From positions 3,286,001-3,350,000 of the forward strand of contig NZ_CP009755.1 of assembly GCF_000772085.1 (NCBI RefSeq): a DNA stretch of 64,000 bases, written 5' to 3'. The notes under the pieces were generated by a model. The model had not been told where the DNA came from and made no database searches. It saw nothing but the letters and a program-made list of their open reading frames with translations. Both the position numbers and the translations under genes were made by a program. This document shows, piece after piece, positions 16,334 through 25,531 of this stretch (its first letter is position 1; the number at the start of each line of letters is the position of its first letter). The stretch comes from Curtobacterium sp. MR_MD2014. Its GTDB lineage: Bacteria > Actinomycetota > Actinomycetes > Actinomycetales > Microbacteriaceae.

Positions 16334-16393
16334 ACGCAACGTGGGCGGTTCTTCGCAGCGACATCCCGCTGCGAGGGGCCGCCCACGGTGCGT
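16334..16393. repeat. 60-bp palindromic repeat, family B copy 2
   Basis: Arms ACGCAACGTGGGCGG and CCGCCCACGGTGCGT with inner CGCAGCG/CGCTGCG. Same length and plan as 10059 and 57185; lies between two convergent genes. Confidence 0.85.
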
Positions 16394-16436
16394 TCCGCGA
16401 GAGTGCGTCCGGCTCCTCCGGCCGGGAGGCGCTGGG

Positions 16437-16916
16437 TCAGTCCCGCAGGTCGGCCGGCTTGGCCTCGTGGCGGCGTCGGCCCGGGGTGCGCCGGTCCTCC
16501 TTCATGCCCGCCTCGTACAGGTGGCGCTTGCCGCCGACGAGCTGGTCGCGGGCGGTCTGCTCGAGCTCCTTGGCGAGGGCGTAGTAGTTGTCGTCGTAGT
16601 CCTCGACGATCTGGAACGTCCACCGCCCGTCGATGACGTTGCGGCCGACCAGCTCGGTGTCGATCCGCTCGGCGAGCTCGGTGTGGCCGGCCTTCCGGAG
16701 CTGTTCGACGGCCTCGCCGAGATTCAGGTCCGCGGTCCCGGTGAGCCGGTGGAACCCGTAGAGCAGGCCCCGTGCGTGCTCGAGCACCTCGAGTGCGGCC
16801 GACAGCGTGCCGAGCGCCTCGACCGTCGCCTCGGACACCCCCTCGGGCACCACGTGTGCATCGTCCGGTCCCTGTCCGTCTGCTGCCTGGCCGTCTGCGT
16901 TGCGCTCGTCCGTCAT
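16437..16916 (-). CDS. Conserved actinobacterial protein of unknown function
   Basis: 159 aa, soluble, no signal peptide. The acidic N-terminus is followed by a helical segment (EATVEALGTLSAALEVLEHARGLLYGFHRLTG) and a basic tail RRTPGRRRHEAK. The motif GRWTFQIVEDYDDNYYALAKELEQTARD looks well conserved in style, and I take the gene to be real from codon use and its clean ATG. No function can be assigned. Confidence 0.75.
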   Translation of the reverse strand: MTDERNADGQAADGQGPDDAHVVPEGVSEATVEALGTLSAALEVLEHARGLLYGFHRLTGTADLNLGEAVEQLRKAGHTELAERIDTELVGRNVIDGRWTFQIVEDYDDNYYALAKELEQTARDQLVGGKRHLYEAGMKEDRRTPGRRRHEAKPADLRD

Positions 16917-17022
16917 GCTCCTCGTCTACCGGAGCGTCGCTCGGGTCGCTCCGAGCAAGTGCGGGACGGGCTCCTTCGTCGCGTTCGGCTGGTGCGGTCG
17001 TGCGCTGGTTCGACTCGCTCGC

Positions 17023-17082
17023 GCACGACCGCAAGCACGTCGCACCACGGAACTCCGTGGTGCGACGTGCTTCCGGTGGTGC
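17023..17082. repeat. 60-bp palindromic repeat, family A copy 2
   Basis: Arms GCACGACCGCAAGCACGTCG... with inner CCACGG-AACT-CCGTGG. It lies between two minus-strand genes, just past the MFS gene's end, and has a GGCC-rich tract nearby (17149-17187). Confidence 0.85.
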
Positions 17083-17148
17083 GGCGTGACGACGGACCGC
17101 GCCGCCGCGAGCGCCGCGGCCGGCCGCCCCGCGAGCGCTGCCGACCGG

Positions 17149-17187
17149 CTGGCCGGCCGGCCGGCCGGCCGACCGGTCGGCCGACCG
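17149..17187. repeat. GGCC-rich simple repeat tract
   Basis: Alternating GGCC/GGTC/GACC repeats immediately before the MFS stop codon, 67 bp from the family A palindrome. Confidence 0.65.
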
Positions 17188-17189
17188 GG

Positions 17190-18458
17190 CTACGGGACCG
17201 GGACCGTCGGCGGCACGGCCGCGGGCGCCGTCGCCGTCGGGCGCTCCATGAGCCGCCAGGACCCACCGAGCAGCGGCGACAGCGTGACGATCGTGTAGAC
17301 GACCGCCACGACGCCGAACGTCGCGGTCACGCCGATGCCGTCCGCAGCGATGCCCCCGAAGAGTCCGCCGAGCGGGATGCCCGCCCACGACCCCGCCGAC
17401 AGGAGCCCGAACACCCGGGCCCGCATGTGCGACGGGATGCGCTCGAGCTCGACGGCCCCCAGGATCGGGTTGAGCGCGCCCGCCGCGAAGCCCGACAGCA
17501 CGCACGCGCCGAGCACCCACGGCAGCCCGAGTCCGAGTGCCGGCACCGCGAGCGACGGCCCGCCGGCCAGGACGAAGCACACCACGAACGTGATCCGCCG
17601 GGGCACCCGGTGCGCCACGTACCCGAACGCGAGGGACCCGAGGAACGCCGCACCACCGAAGGTCCCGCTGACGATCCCGAGCGACTGCGCGCCGTCGAGC
17701 ACTCGGTCGGCGTAGACCGGGAGCAGCGCTGTCGAGCGCGCCGCGTCGAGCAGGTTCGTCACGAGCACGAGCGTGATGACGAGCCGGAAGAGCGGGTCGC
17801 GCACGCAGAAGCGCAGCCCGGCGCCGAGGTCGCGCCAGTACCCGGCGGACGGCTCGGCGGCGCCCGCGTCGGTCGCGGGAGCGACGACGACACCCCGCAG
17901 CGTGACGGCGGCGAGCACCGCTGCCGCCCCGAACACGGCGGCGGTCACGGCCAGTGCGGGCAACGGCCCGACGGCGCCCACGAGCAGTCCCGCCGCGGGG
18001 GCGCCGAGCAGCACCGAGAAGCGCACCGACGCCTCGAAGTGGCCCACGGCACGCTCGAGCGGGATCCCCGCCGCCGCCGCGAGTCCCGGCAGGAGCACCC
18101 GCCGGCCCGACTCCCCCGGGGTGTCGAACAGGCCGCCGAGGAACACGAGCACGAGCAGCGCCCAGGCCGGCAGCCCGACCGTCCACGCGAGGAGCGGGAT
18201 CGCGACGAGCGTCGCGGCGCTGACCAGGTCGGACGCCACGCTCGACCGGACGAACCCGAAGCGCTCGACGAGCACGCCGCCGAAGGCCCCGCCGAGCACG
18301 ATCGGGATCGTCGCCGCGAAGGCCGCGATGCCGACGTCCGTCGCCGACCCGCCGCGGGAGAGCACCACGAACGGCACCGCGATCGTCGTCGCGACGTTCC
18401 CGGTCCGCGAGACCACCTGGACGGCGAGCAGCGACCGCAGCCGCCAGTGTGCGTTCAC
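17190..18458 (-). CDS. MFS transporter
   Basis: Major facilitator superfamily protein, 422 aa, about 12 hydrophobic segments, most like drug-efflux or enterobactin-exporter-type MFS. Loop 2-3 reads GVLVERFGFVRSSVASDL (variant of the GxLaDrxGrk motif), and the second half repeats it as GYVAHRVPRRITFV. GTG at 18456-18458 overlaps the regulator's stop by GTGA, so the regulator probably controls this exporter. Substrate unknown. Confidence 0.9.
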   Translation of the reverse strand: MNAHWRLRSLLAVQVVSRTGNVATTIAVPFVVLSRGGSATDVGIAAFAATIPIVLGGAFGGVLVERFGFVRSSVASDLVSAATLVAIPLLAWTVGLPAWALLVLVFLGGLFDTPGESGRRVLLPGLAAAAGIPLERAVGHFEASVRFSVLLGAPAAGLLVGAVGPLPALAVTAAVFGAAAVLAAVTLRGVVVAPATDAGAAEPSAGYWRDLGAGLRFCVRDPLFRLVITLVLVTNLLDAARSTALLPVYADRVLDGAQSLGIVSGTFGGAAFLGSLAFGYVAHRVPRRITFVVCFVLAGGPSLAVPALGLGLPWVLGACVLSGFAAGALNPILGAVELERIPSHMRARVFGLLSAGSWAGIPLGGLFGGIAADGIGVTATFGVVAVVYTIVTLSPLLGGSWRLMERPTATAPAAVPPTVPVP

Positions 18459-19027
18459 GGGCGCGCCGACCGGTAGCTCTGGACGACCGCGGTGACCCGC
18501 TCGGCACCGTCGCCGGGTTCGTGCTCGGCGCTCCGCGCCTCCCACCGGTCGAGGACGCCCTGCAGCTCCGACCCGAGGGCACGCAGCTCGTCGATCGTCA
18601 GCCGGAGGGTCCGGTCGCCGCTGTTCGACGCCGCGACCCACTCGCGCCCGAAGGCCGGGACGTGGTCGAGGAACGCCGTGTACTCGTCGGCGTACGCCTG
18701 CGCGACGGTCCGGTCGAGCGCGGTGCCGGCGACCATCCGGTCGGGGTCGTCGAAGCCGTCCGCGAGGTCCCACGACGTGTGCTGCGCGACCGCCCGCCAC
18801 CAGCGCTCACGTCGGTCGGTGCCGAGCTCGGGTGCGGGTTCGATGAAGCCGGCGTCGGCCAGGCGCTTGCAGTGGTAGCTGATCGTCCCCGGTGCCTCGT
18901 CGACCTGCTCGCCGAGCATCGCCGCGGTCTGCGGGCCACCGGTCCGGAGCAGCCCGACGAGCCGCAGCCGGGTCGGGTGGGCGAGCGCGCGCATCTGCGC
19001 CGCGTCGTCGAGTCGCTGCACGTCCAT
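18455..19027 (-). CDS. ArsR-type winged-helix regulator
   Basis: 190-aa regulator with an N-terminal winged helix: MRALAHPTRLRLVGLLRTGGPQTAAMLGEQVDEAPGTISYHCKRLADAGFIEPAPE is typical of ArsR/HTH_20-type repressors. The C-terminal 110 residues are a helical effector domain without metal-binding Cys. It is coupled to the MFS gene, and a perfect 9-4-9 inverted repeat lies 28 bp upstream of its ATG, so autoregulation of a regulator-exporter operon is likely. Confidence 0.9.
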   Translation of the reverse strand: MDVQRLDDAAQMRALAHPTRLRLVGLLRTGGPQTAAMLGEQVDEAPGTISYHCKRLADAGFIEPAPELGTDRRERWWRAVAQHTSWDLADGFDDPDRMVAGTALDRTVAQAYADEYTAFLDHVPAFGREWVAASNSGDRTLRLTIDELRALGSELQGVLDRWEARSAEHEPGDGAERVTAVVQSYRSARP

Positions 19028-19054
19028 GGCTCGACCATAGGTGCACAAGACTTC

Positions 19055-19076
19055 TTGCGCAATGGCTATTGCGCAA
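19055..19076. promoter_or_regulatory. 22-bp perfect inverted repeat, likely ArsR-type operator
   Basis: TTGCGCAAT, 4-nt gap, ATTGCGCAA, placed 28 bp before the regulator's ATG; a further half site (GTTGCG) follows. Position and AT-rich centre in a GC-rich region suggest it overlaps the regulator's promoter. Confidence 0.7.
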
Positions 19077-19126
19077 TCGTCGTTGCGGATCGGCCGGGAG
19101 GCTCGCCCCACCGCCGCCGGGCAGGC

Positions 19127-19132
19127 TACGGT
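19127..19132 (+). promoter_or_regulatory. -10 box TACGGT, leaderless DUF1697 gene
   Basis: TACGGT 6 nt before ATG 19139. Confidence 0.5.
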
Positions 19133-19138
19133 TCCGGC

Positions 19139-19654
19139 ATGTCCAGGTGGGTCGCGCTGCTGCGCGGGGTGAACGTCAACGGGATCACGATCCGGAACGC
19201 CGAGCTCGCGGCGCTGTTCGGGGGCCTCGGGTACACCGACGTGCGGACGGTGCTCGCCTCGGGCAACGTCGTGTTCACGGCACCGGGCGACGCGTCGGCT
19301 GTGCAGACCGCCGTCGAGCAGGCCCTGCGGGACCGCTTCGGGTACGACGCCCGGATCGTCCTCGTCCCGCACGAGCGACTCGCCGAGGTCGTCGACGGCT
19401 TCCCGTTCGACTCCGCCCCCGACCGGCACGACCACGTCGTCTTCGGCTCCGACGACGCCGCCCTCGACGGCCTGGTCGCCGACCTGTCGCTCGACGACGG
19501 TGTCGAGCGGGTGGCCCGGGGCGACGGTGTCGTCTACTGGTCCTGCCCGAAGGGCTCGAGCACCGACACCGCGTTCGCGAAGCGGGCCGCCGCCGCGCGC
19601 TTCCGGCGCACGACGACGACCCGCAACACGAACACCCTGCGCAAGCTGCTCTGA
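19139..19654 (+). CDS. DUF1697 family protein
   Basis: 171-aa cytoplasmic protein. The N-terminus WVALLRGVNVNGITIRNAELAALFGGLGYTDVRTVLASGNVVF is the DUF1697 signature, and the C-terminus RRTTTTRNTNTLRKLL matches the family end. The biochemical role of the family is not known. It ends 16 bp from the convergent short-chain dehydrogenase. Confidence 0.92.
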   Translation: MSRWVALLRGVNVNGITIRNAELAALFGGLGYTDVRTVLASGNVVFTAPGDASAVQTAVEQALRDRFGYDARIVLVPHERLAEVVDGFPFDSAPDRHDHVVFGSDDAALDGLVADLSLDDGVERVARGDGVVYWSCPKGSSTDTAFAKRAAAARFRRTTTTRNTNTLRKLL

Positions 19655-19670
19655 GCCGCGCGTCGGACGG

Positions 19671-20438
19671 TCAGGACTGCGCGGGCTGCCCGTTGCTCGC
19701 GGTCGTCCCGCCGTCGACCGGCAGGATCGCTCCCGTGATGTAGGACGCAGCGTCGCTGGCCAGGAACAGGACCGCTGCAGCGACCTCCTCCGAGCGCCCG
19801 CCGCGACCGAGCGAGACACGCTCCGCGAACGCGTGCTGGAGCTCCTCGTCCTCGGCCTGCTGCTGGGTCATGTCCGTCCAGATGAGGCCCGGCGCGACCG
19901 CGTTCACCCGGACACCGAACTGCCCGTTGTCGAGCGCCGCGGCCTTCGTGAAGTTCGAGACGCCGCCCTTCGCCGCGTTGTACGGGCTCATCCGCCAGTC
20001 GGCGTCCATCCCGGAGACCGACGACGTGTTCACGACCGACCCCTTGGTCTCCCGCAGGAACGGCAGCGCCGCCCGCGTGCCGTAGAACACGCTCGACAGA
20101 TCGGTCTCGATGACCCGGTGCCACTCGTCGGGCTCGATGTCGGTGATGTCGCCGGAGGTGAAGGTGCCGGCGTTGTTCACGAGCACGTCGACGCGGTCCC
20201 ACCGGTCCACCGCGCCGGACACGATCGTCTCCCACGCCGCCGGGTCGGCCACGTCGGCCTGCAGCGCGACCGCACGACCGGTCGGCAGGCTGTCGGCGAC
20301 GGCACGGACCTTGTCCTCGACACTGTCGACGAGCAGCACGGCAGCTCCCTCGTCGACGAACGCCCGCGCGGTGGCCTCGCCGATGCCCGACCCCGCTCCC
20401 GTGACGATCGCGACCTTGCCCTCGAACCGCTTGTCCAT
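19671..20438 (-). CDS. Short-chain dehydrogenase/reductase (glucose-dehydrogenase-like)
   Basis: NAD(P)-dependent oxidoreductase, 255 aa, classical SDR. Cofactor motif TGAGSGIG (residues 13-20), NNAG at about 89-92, catalytic Ser in NTSSVSG and Tyr/Lys in YNAAKGG; ends TGAILPVDGGTTASNG. An acidic residue after the second strand (LLVDSVED) suggests NAD preference. ATG at 20436-20438 has GAGGAG upstream. Substrate unknown. Confidence 0.92.
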   Translation of the reverse strand: MDKRFEGKVAIVTGAGSGIGEATARAFVDEGAAVLLVDSVEDKVRAVADSLPTGRAVALQADVADPAAWETIVSGAVDRWDRVDVLVNNAGTFTSGDITDIEPDEWHRVIETDLSSVFYGTRAALPFLRETKGSVVNTSSVSGMDADWRMSPYNAAKGGVSNFTKAAALDNGQFGVRVNAVAPGLIWTDMTQQQAEDEELQHAFAERVSLGRGGRSEEVAAAVLFLASDAASYITGAILPVDGGTTASNGQPAQS

Positions 20439-20585
20439 GTGTGTCTCCTCTCGATGCACTGCTCGTGCCGCAGGAGACGCCGTCGGCCCGGGGGCACGGA
20501 CGACCACGGTGCCCGCACCCGCCTGGGCGCGTGTGCAGGCGGGACGGAGGCGGCACCGGTGCCGGTGTGGAGGGTACGGAGACGA

Positions 20586-20626
20586 CGGGAGGCGCGGCGC
20601 GGGGCGGACCCGCACCGCGCCTCCCG
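20586..20626. terminator. Hairpin terminator, GGGAGGCGCGG stem
   Basis: 18-bp stem (CGGGAGGCGCGGCGCGGG with its complement, one mismatch) and 5-nt loop, just past the end of the GH65 gene. No T-tract. Its stem resembles those at 25532 and 50826. Confidence 0.65.
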
Positions 20627-20635
20627 GCCGGACGA

Positions 20636-23146
20636 TCAGGCGGTGGTCTCGTCGAGGTCGAGGTTCCGGTCCAGCGAGATCATCGGGATCGACGCCGTGA
20701 TGACGGAGCCGTCCGCCCGGAGCGTGCCCTGGATGTCGCTCGTGGTGGGCGCGTGCCCGCTCATCCGCGGCCCGTGGTGGGCGAGCGGCACGACCGTCGG
20801 CGCCCCCGCGGTGACGTCCCACTGCTGGTTGTGCACCCACGCGGTGAAGCCCTCGCCGGTCTCCACCGTGAAGGTCATCGCGTCCTCTTCCAGGTCGACC
20901 CGGACGCGCGAGCCGTGCACCTGGATGCGGTAGGTCAGGCGCTCCCAGTCCTTCGGCAGGCGCGGGTTGAACGTCATCCGGCCACCGTGGTCGCGCATGC
21001 CGCCGAAGCCGTTCACGAGCGCACCCCAGATGCCGCCCGTCGACGCGATGTGCACGCCGTCCGCGGTGTTGCCGTGCAGGTCGGCGAGGTCGACGTAGAG
21101 CGCCGTCAGGAAGTACTGCGCCGCCAGGTCGTGGTACCCGACCTCGGCCGCCATGATCGACTGGACCACGGCGGAGAGCGTCGAGTCACCGGTCGTCAGG
21201 GCGTCGTAGTAGTCGAAGTCGCGACGCTTCTCGGCCGCGGTGAACTCGTGGCCCTGCAGGAACAGCGCGAGCACGACGTCGGCCTGCTTGAGCACCTGGA
21301 ACCGGTAGATCACCAGCGGGTGGTAGTGCAGCAGCAGCGGCCGCTTGGACTCGGGCGTGTTCTCGAGGTCCCAGAGCTCCTTGTCGAGGAACTGGGCGTC
21401 CTGCGGGTGGATGCCGCGGTGCGGGTCGAACGGGATCTCCATCGACTCGGCGGCGTGCTCCCACTCGGTGACCTCGTCGTCGACGAGCCCGGTGCGCCGG
21501 ACCATGCGGCCGTACTCCTCCGGGTCGTCGGTCGCGAGCTGCCGGCAGGCGTTCACCGCGAACCACAGGTTGGCCCGCGCCATCACGTTCGTGTAGAGGT
21601 TGTCGTCGACGACCGTCGTGTACTCGTCGGGCCCGGTGACCCCGTCGATGTGGAACTTCCGGTCGCCGTTCGACCGCCAGAAGCCCAGGTCGGACCACAG
21701 GCGGGCGGTCTCGACCAGGATGTCGATCGCCCCGCGCTTCAGGAAGTCGGTGTCGCCCGAGGCCCGCACGTACTGCATGAGCGCATGGGCGATGTCCGCA
21801 TCGATGTGGTACTGCGCGGTGCCGGCCGCGTAGTACGCGCTCGACTCCTCGCCGTTGATCGTCCGCCACGGGAAGAGCGCTCCGCGCTGGTTCAGCTCCC
21901 GCGCCCGCGACCGGGCGGCGTCGAGCATGTTGTAGCGGAAGCGCAGCGCGTTCCGCGCGACGATCGGCGCCGTGTACGACAGGAACGGCAGGACGTAGAT
22001 CTCCATGTCCCAGAAGTAGTGACCGCCGTACCCGGAGCCCGTGACGCCCTTCGCCGCGATGCCGTGCCCGTCGGTGCGGGCGGTGGCCTGCGCGAGCATG
22101 AACAGGTTCCACCGGACCGCCTGCTGGATCGCGGGCTGCCCCGGGATCTCGACGTCGCTGCGCGTCCAGTAGTCGTCCATCCACGCGCGCTGCTTGGCGA
22201 AGGTCTCCTCGACCGTCTCGGCGCGCGCACGGTCGAGCGTCCGCTCGCACCGGTCGGCGAGCTCCCGCGCCGGCACCCCGCGGGACGTGTGGTAGACCAT
22301 GTGCTTCACGAGTCGGATCGGCACCCCGGCGCGGGCCTGCACGCGGTAGACGTGCTTCGCGAGGTCGTCCTCGATCGACGACGCCTCGTCCCACGAGTTC
22401 TCGGTCTCCAGGTGGTGCTCGACACCGACGCAGATCGTCATGCCCGAGCTCGACGCCTGGTAGCCGAGCAGCGAACGGCCGCCCGTGCTGCGCTTGAGCT
22501 TCGGCTCGAGCACCCGCTCGGTGAACGCCTCGGCCTTGCGGGGGTCGAAGGCGTTCGCCGCAGCCCGCATGCCCGCGTGGTACTCGTCCTGCACGTCCTG
22601 CCGGTTGAGGATCTGGCTCGACAGCAGGATCGAGGCGTCCCCGTCGAGCACGGTGACCTCGTAGTCGATGACGGCGAGGTGCCGGTCGGTGAACGACACG
22701 AGTCGACGGGCACGGATGAGCACCCGCTTGCCGGACGGCGTCGACCACTCCGTCTCGCGGTACAGGTAGCCGCCGCGGAACTCGAGCCGACGGGTGTGCC
22801 GCAGGATGTCGGCCTCGGCCAGGACCAGCGGCTCGTCGTCGACGTACAACCGGATGACCTTGGCGTCAGGCGCGTTGATGATCGTCTGCCCGGTCTTGGC
22901 GAAGCCGAAGGCGTCCTCGGCGTGCCGGATCGGCCAGGTCTCGTGGAAGCCGTTGACGTACGTGCCGTACTGCACGCCGCCGCGGCCCTCGTCGAGGTTG
23001 CCGCGCAGGCCGAGGTAGCCGTTGCCGACCGCGAAGTTCGTCTCCGCGACGCCCTGCTCGTCCGGGGCGTACTCGGTCTCGACGAGCGCCCACTCGTCGA
23101 CCGGGTAGCGGACGCGGTCGAGGGGGTCGGAGGTGATGGGGTTCAT
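20636..23146 (-). CDS. GH65 family disaccharide phosphorylase
   Basis: Glycoside hydrolase family 65 enzyme, 836 aa; members split maltose, trehalose, kojibiose or related alpha-glucosides with phosphate, releasing beta-glucose 1-phosphate. Residues 1-280 are the N-terminal beta-sandwich (NGYLGLRGNLDEGRGGVQYGTYVNGF). The (alpha/alpha)6 barrel carries GYGGHYFWDMEIYVLPF and the general acid Glu508 in GVTGPDEYTTVVDDNLYTN; the phosphate loop is STGGIWGALVNGFGGMRD-like. The beta-phosphoglucomutase gene directly upstream completes the pathway to glucose 6-phosphate. Disaccharide specificity cannot be read. Confidence 0.93.
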   Translation of the reverse strand: MNPITSDPLDRVRYPVDEWALVETEYAPDEQGVAETNFAVGNGYLGLRGNLDEGRGGVQYGTYVNGFHETWPIRHAEDAFGFAKTGQTIINAPDAKVIRLYVDDEPLVLAEADILRHTRRLEFRGGYLYRETEWSTPSGKRVLIRARRLVSFTDRHLAVIDYEVTVLDGDASILLSSQILNRQDVQDEYHAGMRAAANAFDPRKAEAFTERVLEPKLKRSTGGRSLLGYQASSSGMTICVGVEHHLETENSWDEASSIEDDLAKHVYRVQARAGVPIRLVKHMVYHTSRGVPARELADRCERTLDRARAETVEETFAKQRAWMDDYWTRSDVEIPGQPAIQQAVRWNLFMLAQATARTDGHGIAAKGVTGSGYGGHYFWDMEIYVLPFLSYTAPIVARNALRFRYNMLDAARSRARELNQRGALFPWRTINGEESSAYYAAGTAQYHIDADIAHALMQYVRASGDTDFLKRGAIDILVETARLWSDLGFWRSNGDRKFHIDGVTGPDEYTTVVDDNLYTNVMARANLWFAVNACRQLATDDPEEYGRMVRRTGLVDDEVTEWEHAAESMEIPFDPHRGIHPQDAQFLDKELWDLENTPESKRPLLLHYHPLVIYRFQVLKQADVVLALFLQGHEFTAAEKRRDFDYYDALTTGDSTLSAVVQSIMAAEVGYHDLAAQYFLTALYVDLADLHGNTADGVHIASTGGIWGALVNGFGGMRDHGGRMTFNPRLPKDWERLTYRIQVHGSRVRVDLEEDAMTFTVETGEGFTAWVHNQQWDVTAGAPTVVPLAHHGPRMSGHAPTTSDIQGTLRADGSVITASIPMISLDRNLDLDETTA

Positions 23147-23231
23147 GGCGTGTGCTCCGTGGGAGGGAGGAGTCGTGCGGTGGTCGGACGGTCTGGCCAC
23201 GCCGTCGGGGCCGTTCCGGTGGGACGGGAGG

Positions 23232-23993
23232 TTAGCTGGTGCGCGGGGCCGGGAGCTGGTCGACGAGTTCGGCGAGGTCCTGGACGACGACGTCCGCGCC
23301 GTGCTCGCGCAGCGCGTCGGCTCCGGCGCCGCGGTCCACGCCGACGACGAGCCCGAAGGCACCGTTCCGACCGGCCTCGACCCCGCTCGTGGCGTCCTCG
23401 ACGACGACGCACTCGGCCGGGGCCAGCCCGAAGCGCCCGGCGGCGTCGAGGTAGGTGTCCGGCGCGGGCTTGCCGGCGAGGCCGTCCTGACGCGCGACCA
23501 GGCCGTCGACGACCACCGGGAAGTGGTCGAGGATCCCCGCCGTCCGCAGGACCTGCGTCGCGTTCGCCGAGCTCGACACGACGGCGACCTGCATGCCGGC
23601 GGCGATCGCGGCGACGAGGAACCGGAGCGACCCCGGGTACGGCTCGACGCCGTGCTCGGTCAGCTCGGCCGTGAACTCGGCGTTCTTGCGGTTGCCGAGC
23701 GCGCACACGGTGTCGCTCCCGGGGGCGTCGTCCGGCGCGCCCTGCGGGAGCTCGATGCCCCGGGACGCCAGCAACGAACGGACCCCGTCGTAGCGGGGCT
23801 TGCCGTCGATGTGGTCGAAGTAGTCCTGCTCCGTGTACGGCGCAGCGCCGTGCTCGGACAGGAACGACGTGAACAGGCGGCTCCACGCGCGCATGTGCAC
23901 GTCGGCGGTGGGCGTCAGCACGCCGTCCAGGTCGAACAGGAGTGCCCGCGTGTCGGCGAGTCGTGCGGGCGTGCGCCGGTCCGGCATCGTCAT
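23232..23993 (-). CDS. pgmB: Beta-phosphoglucomutase (HAD)
   Basis: Converts beta-glucose 1-phosphate to glucose 6-phosphate; 253 aa HAD protein. Motif I LLFDLDGVLTPTADVHMRAW (nucleophile and acid/base Asp), cap residues HIDGKPRYDGVRSLLASRGI, motif II VVSSSANA, Lys in GKPAPDTYLDAA, motif IV VVEDATSGVEAGRNG. ATG at 23991-23993 has GAGGA at good spacing; a second ATG two codons later is possible. It is first in a two-gene operon with the GH65 phosphorylase (85 bp gap), which fixes its role. Confidence 0.9.
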   Translation of the reverse strand: MTMPDRRTPARLADTRALLFDLDGVLTPTADVHMRAWSRLFTSFLSEHGAAPYTEQDYFDHIDGKPRYDGVRSLLASRGIELPQGAPDDAPGSDTVCALGNRKNAEFTAELTEHGVEPYPGSLRFLVAAIAAGMQVAVVSSSANATQVLRTAGILDHFPVVVDGLVARQDGLAGKPAPDTYLDAAGRFGLAPAECVVVEDATSGVEAGRNGAFGLVVGVDRGAGADALREHGADVVVQDLAELVDQLPAPRTS

Positions 23994-24158
23994 CGGAGTT
24001 CCTCTGGTCTCGGTGGTCGGTTCGGCTCCGATCGAGTCTAGGACCGCCCCGGCTCGGACGCTCAGGCTCGGGAGGACCCGTGTCGACCGCGCCGAGCGGA
24101 CCTTCCGGGAGCGCTCGGACCGCTCCCCGTCGAGGTTGGGCGTGACGGAAGGCACCAC

Positions 24159-25508
24159 ATGAGCACCACCACGACGGCCCAGGACGGCTCGGGCTCGAAG
24201 CTCAAGCAGGCGATCACCGGCCCGCTCCTGTTCCTCTTCATCCTCGGCGACGTGCTCGGCGCCGGCATCTACGCCCTCATGGGCACCCTGTCGAAGGACG
24301 TCGGCGGCGCGCTCTGGGCACCACTGGTCCTCGCGCTGCTCCTGGCCCTGCTGACCGCGGGCTCGTACGCCGAGCTCGTGACGAAGTACCCGAAGGCCGG
24401 TGGCGCCGCGGTGTTCGCCGAGCGGGCGTACCGGACGCCGATCGTGTCGTTCCTCGTCGGCTTCAGCATGCTCGCCGCCGGTGTCACGAGCGCCGCGGGG
24501 CTCTCGCTGGCGTTCGCGGGCGACTACCTCGGCACCTTCGTGGACCTGCCGCCGGTGCCGACGGCGATCGTGTTCCTCGCACTCGTCGCCTGCCTGAACG
24601 CCCGGGGCATCTCCGACTCGCTGCGCAGCAACGTCGTCATGACGATCATCGAGGTCTCCGGCCTGGTCATCGTCATCGTGGTCGTCGCGGTCATGCTGGG
24701 CGGTGGCGGCGGCGACGTCTCGCGCATCGGCGCCTTCCCCGCCGAGGCGAACCCCGCACTCGCGACCCTGAGCGCCGCGATCGTCGCCTACTACTCGTTC
24801 GTCGGCTTCGAGACCTCGGCGAACATCGCCGAGGAGGTCCGCGACGTCCGTCGCATCTACCCCCGCGCGCTGTTCGGCTCCCTCGCCACCGCCGGCGTCG
24901 TCTACGTGCTCGTCGCGCTCGCGAGCTCGATCACCCTGCCCGCCTCGGAGCTGTCCGGGTCGAGCGGCCCCCTGCTGGCCGTCGTGTCGGCGACCGGCGT
25001 GCCGATCCCCGACTGGGTGTTCAGCCTCATCGCCCTGGTCGCCGTCGCGAACGGCGCGCTCCTCACGATGATCATGGCGAGCCGCGTCACGTACGGCATG
25101 GCGGAGCAGCGGCTCCTGCCCGCCCTGCTCGCGAAGGTCCTGCCGAACCGGAAGACGCCGTGGGTCGCCATCGTCGCGACCACCGTCGTCGCGATGCTCC
25201 TGACGCTCGTCGGTGACGTCGGAACCCTCGCCGAGACCGTCGTGCTCCTGCTGCTGTTCGTGTTCATCAGCACGAACGTCGCCGTGCTGGTGCTGCGGAA
25301 GGACAGGGTCGAGCACGACCACTTCCGTGTGTGGACGTGGGTGCCGGTGCTCGGGGTGGCGTCCTGCATCCTGCTGCTCACGCAGCAGAGCGGGCAGGTC
25401 TGGCTGTACGCCGCCCTGCTGCTGGCCGTCGGCGTGGTGCTGTACTTCGTCGCCCGCGCGACGGGTCGCCGGACCGGTCGCGACCACGAGGCGGGCCGCA
25501 TCCACTGA
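24159..25508 (+). CDS. APC-superfamily amino acid permease
   Basis: Integral membrane amino acid transporter, 449 aa, about 12 segments. TM1 holds LGDVLGAGIYALMG (GAGIY loop), then GGAAVFAERAYR, and VAYYSFVGFETSANIAEEVRDVRRIYPRALFGS, the CAT/YfnA-type signature; C-terminal TM bundle ends VARATGRRTGRDHEAG. Divergent from pgmB with 165 bp between. ATG 24159 preceded by GGAAGG. Followed by a strong terminator hairpin. Substrate not determined. Confidence 0.92.
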   Translation: MSTTTTAQDGSGSKLKQAITGPLLFLFILGDVLGAGIYALMGTLSKDVGGALWAPLVLALLLALLTAGSYAELVTKYPKAGGAAVFAERAYRTPIVSFLVGFSMLAAGVTSAAGLSLAFAGDYLGTFVDLPPVPTAIVFLALVACLNARGISDSLRSNVVMTIIEVSGLVIVIVVVAVMLGGGGGDVSRIGAFPAEANPALATLSAAIVAYYSFVGFETSANIAEEVRDVRRIYPRALFGSLATAGVVYVLVALASSITLPASELSGSSGPLLAVVSATGVPIPDWVFSLIALVAVANGALLTMIMASRVTYGMAEQRLLPALLAKVLPNRKTPWVAIVATTVVAMLLTLVGDVGTLAETVVLLLLFVFISTNVAVLVLRKDRVEHDHFRVWTWVPVLGVASCILLLTQQSGQVWLYAALLLAVGVVLYFVARATGRRTGRDHEAGRIH

Positions 25509-25531
25509 TCACTCCCCGATCAGCCGACGGT

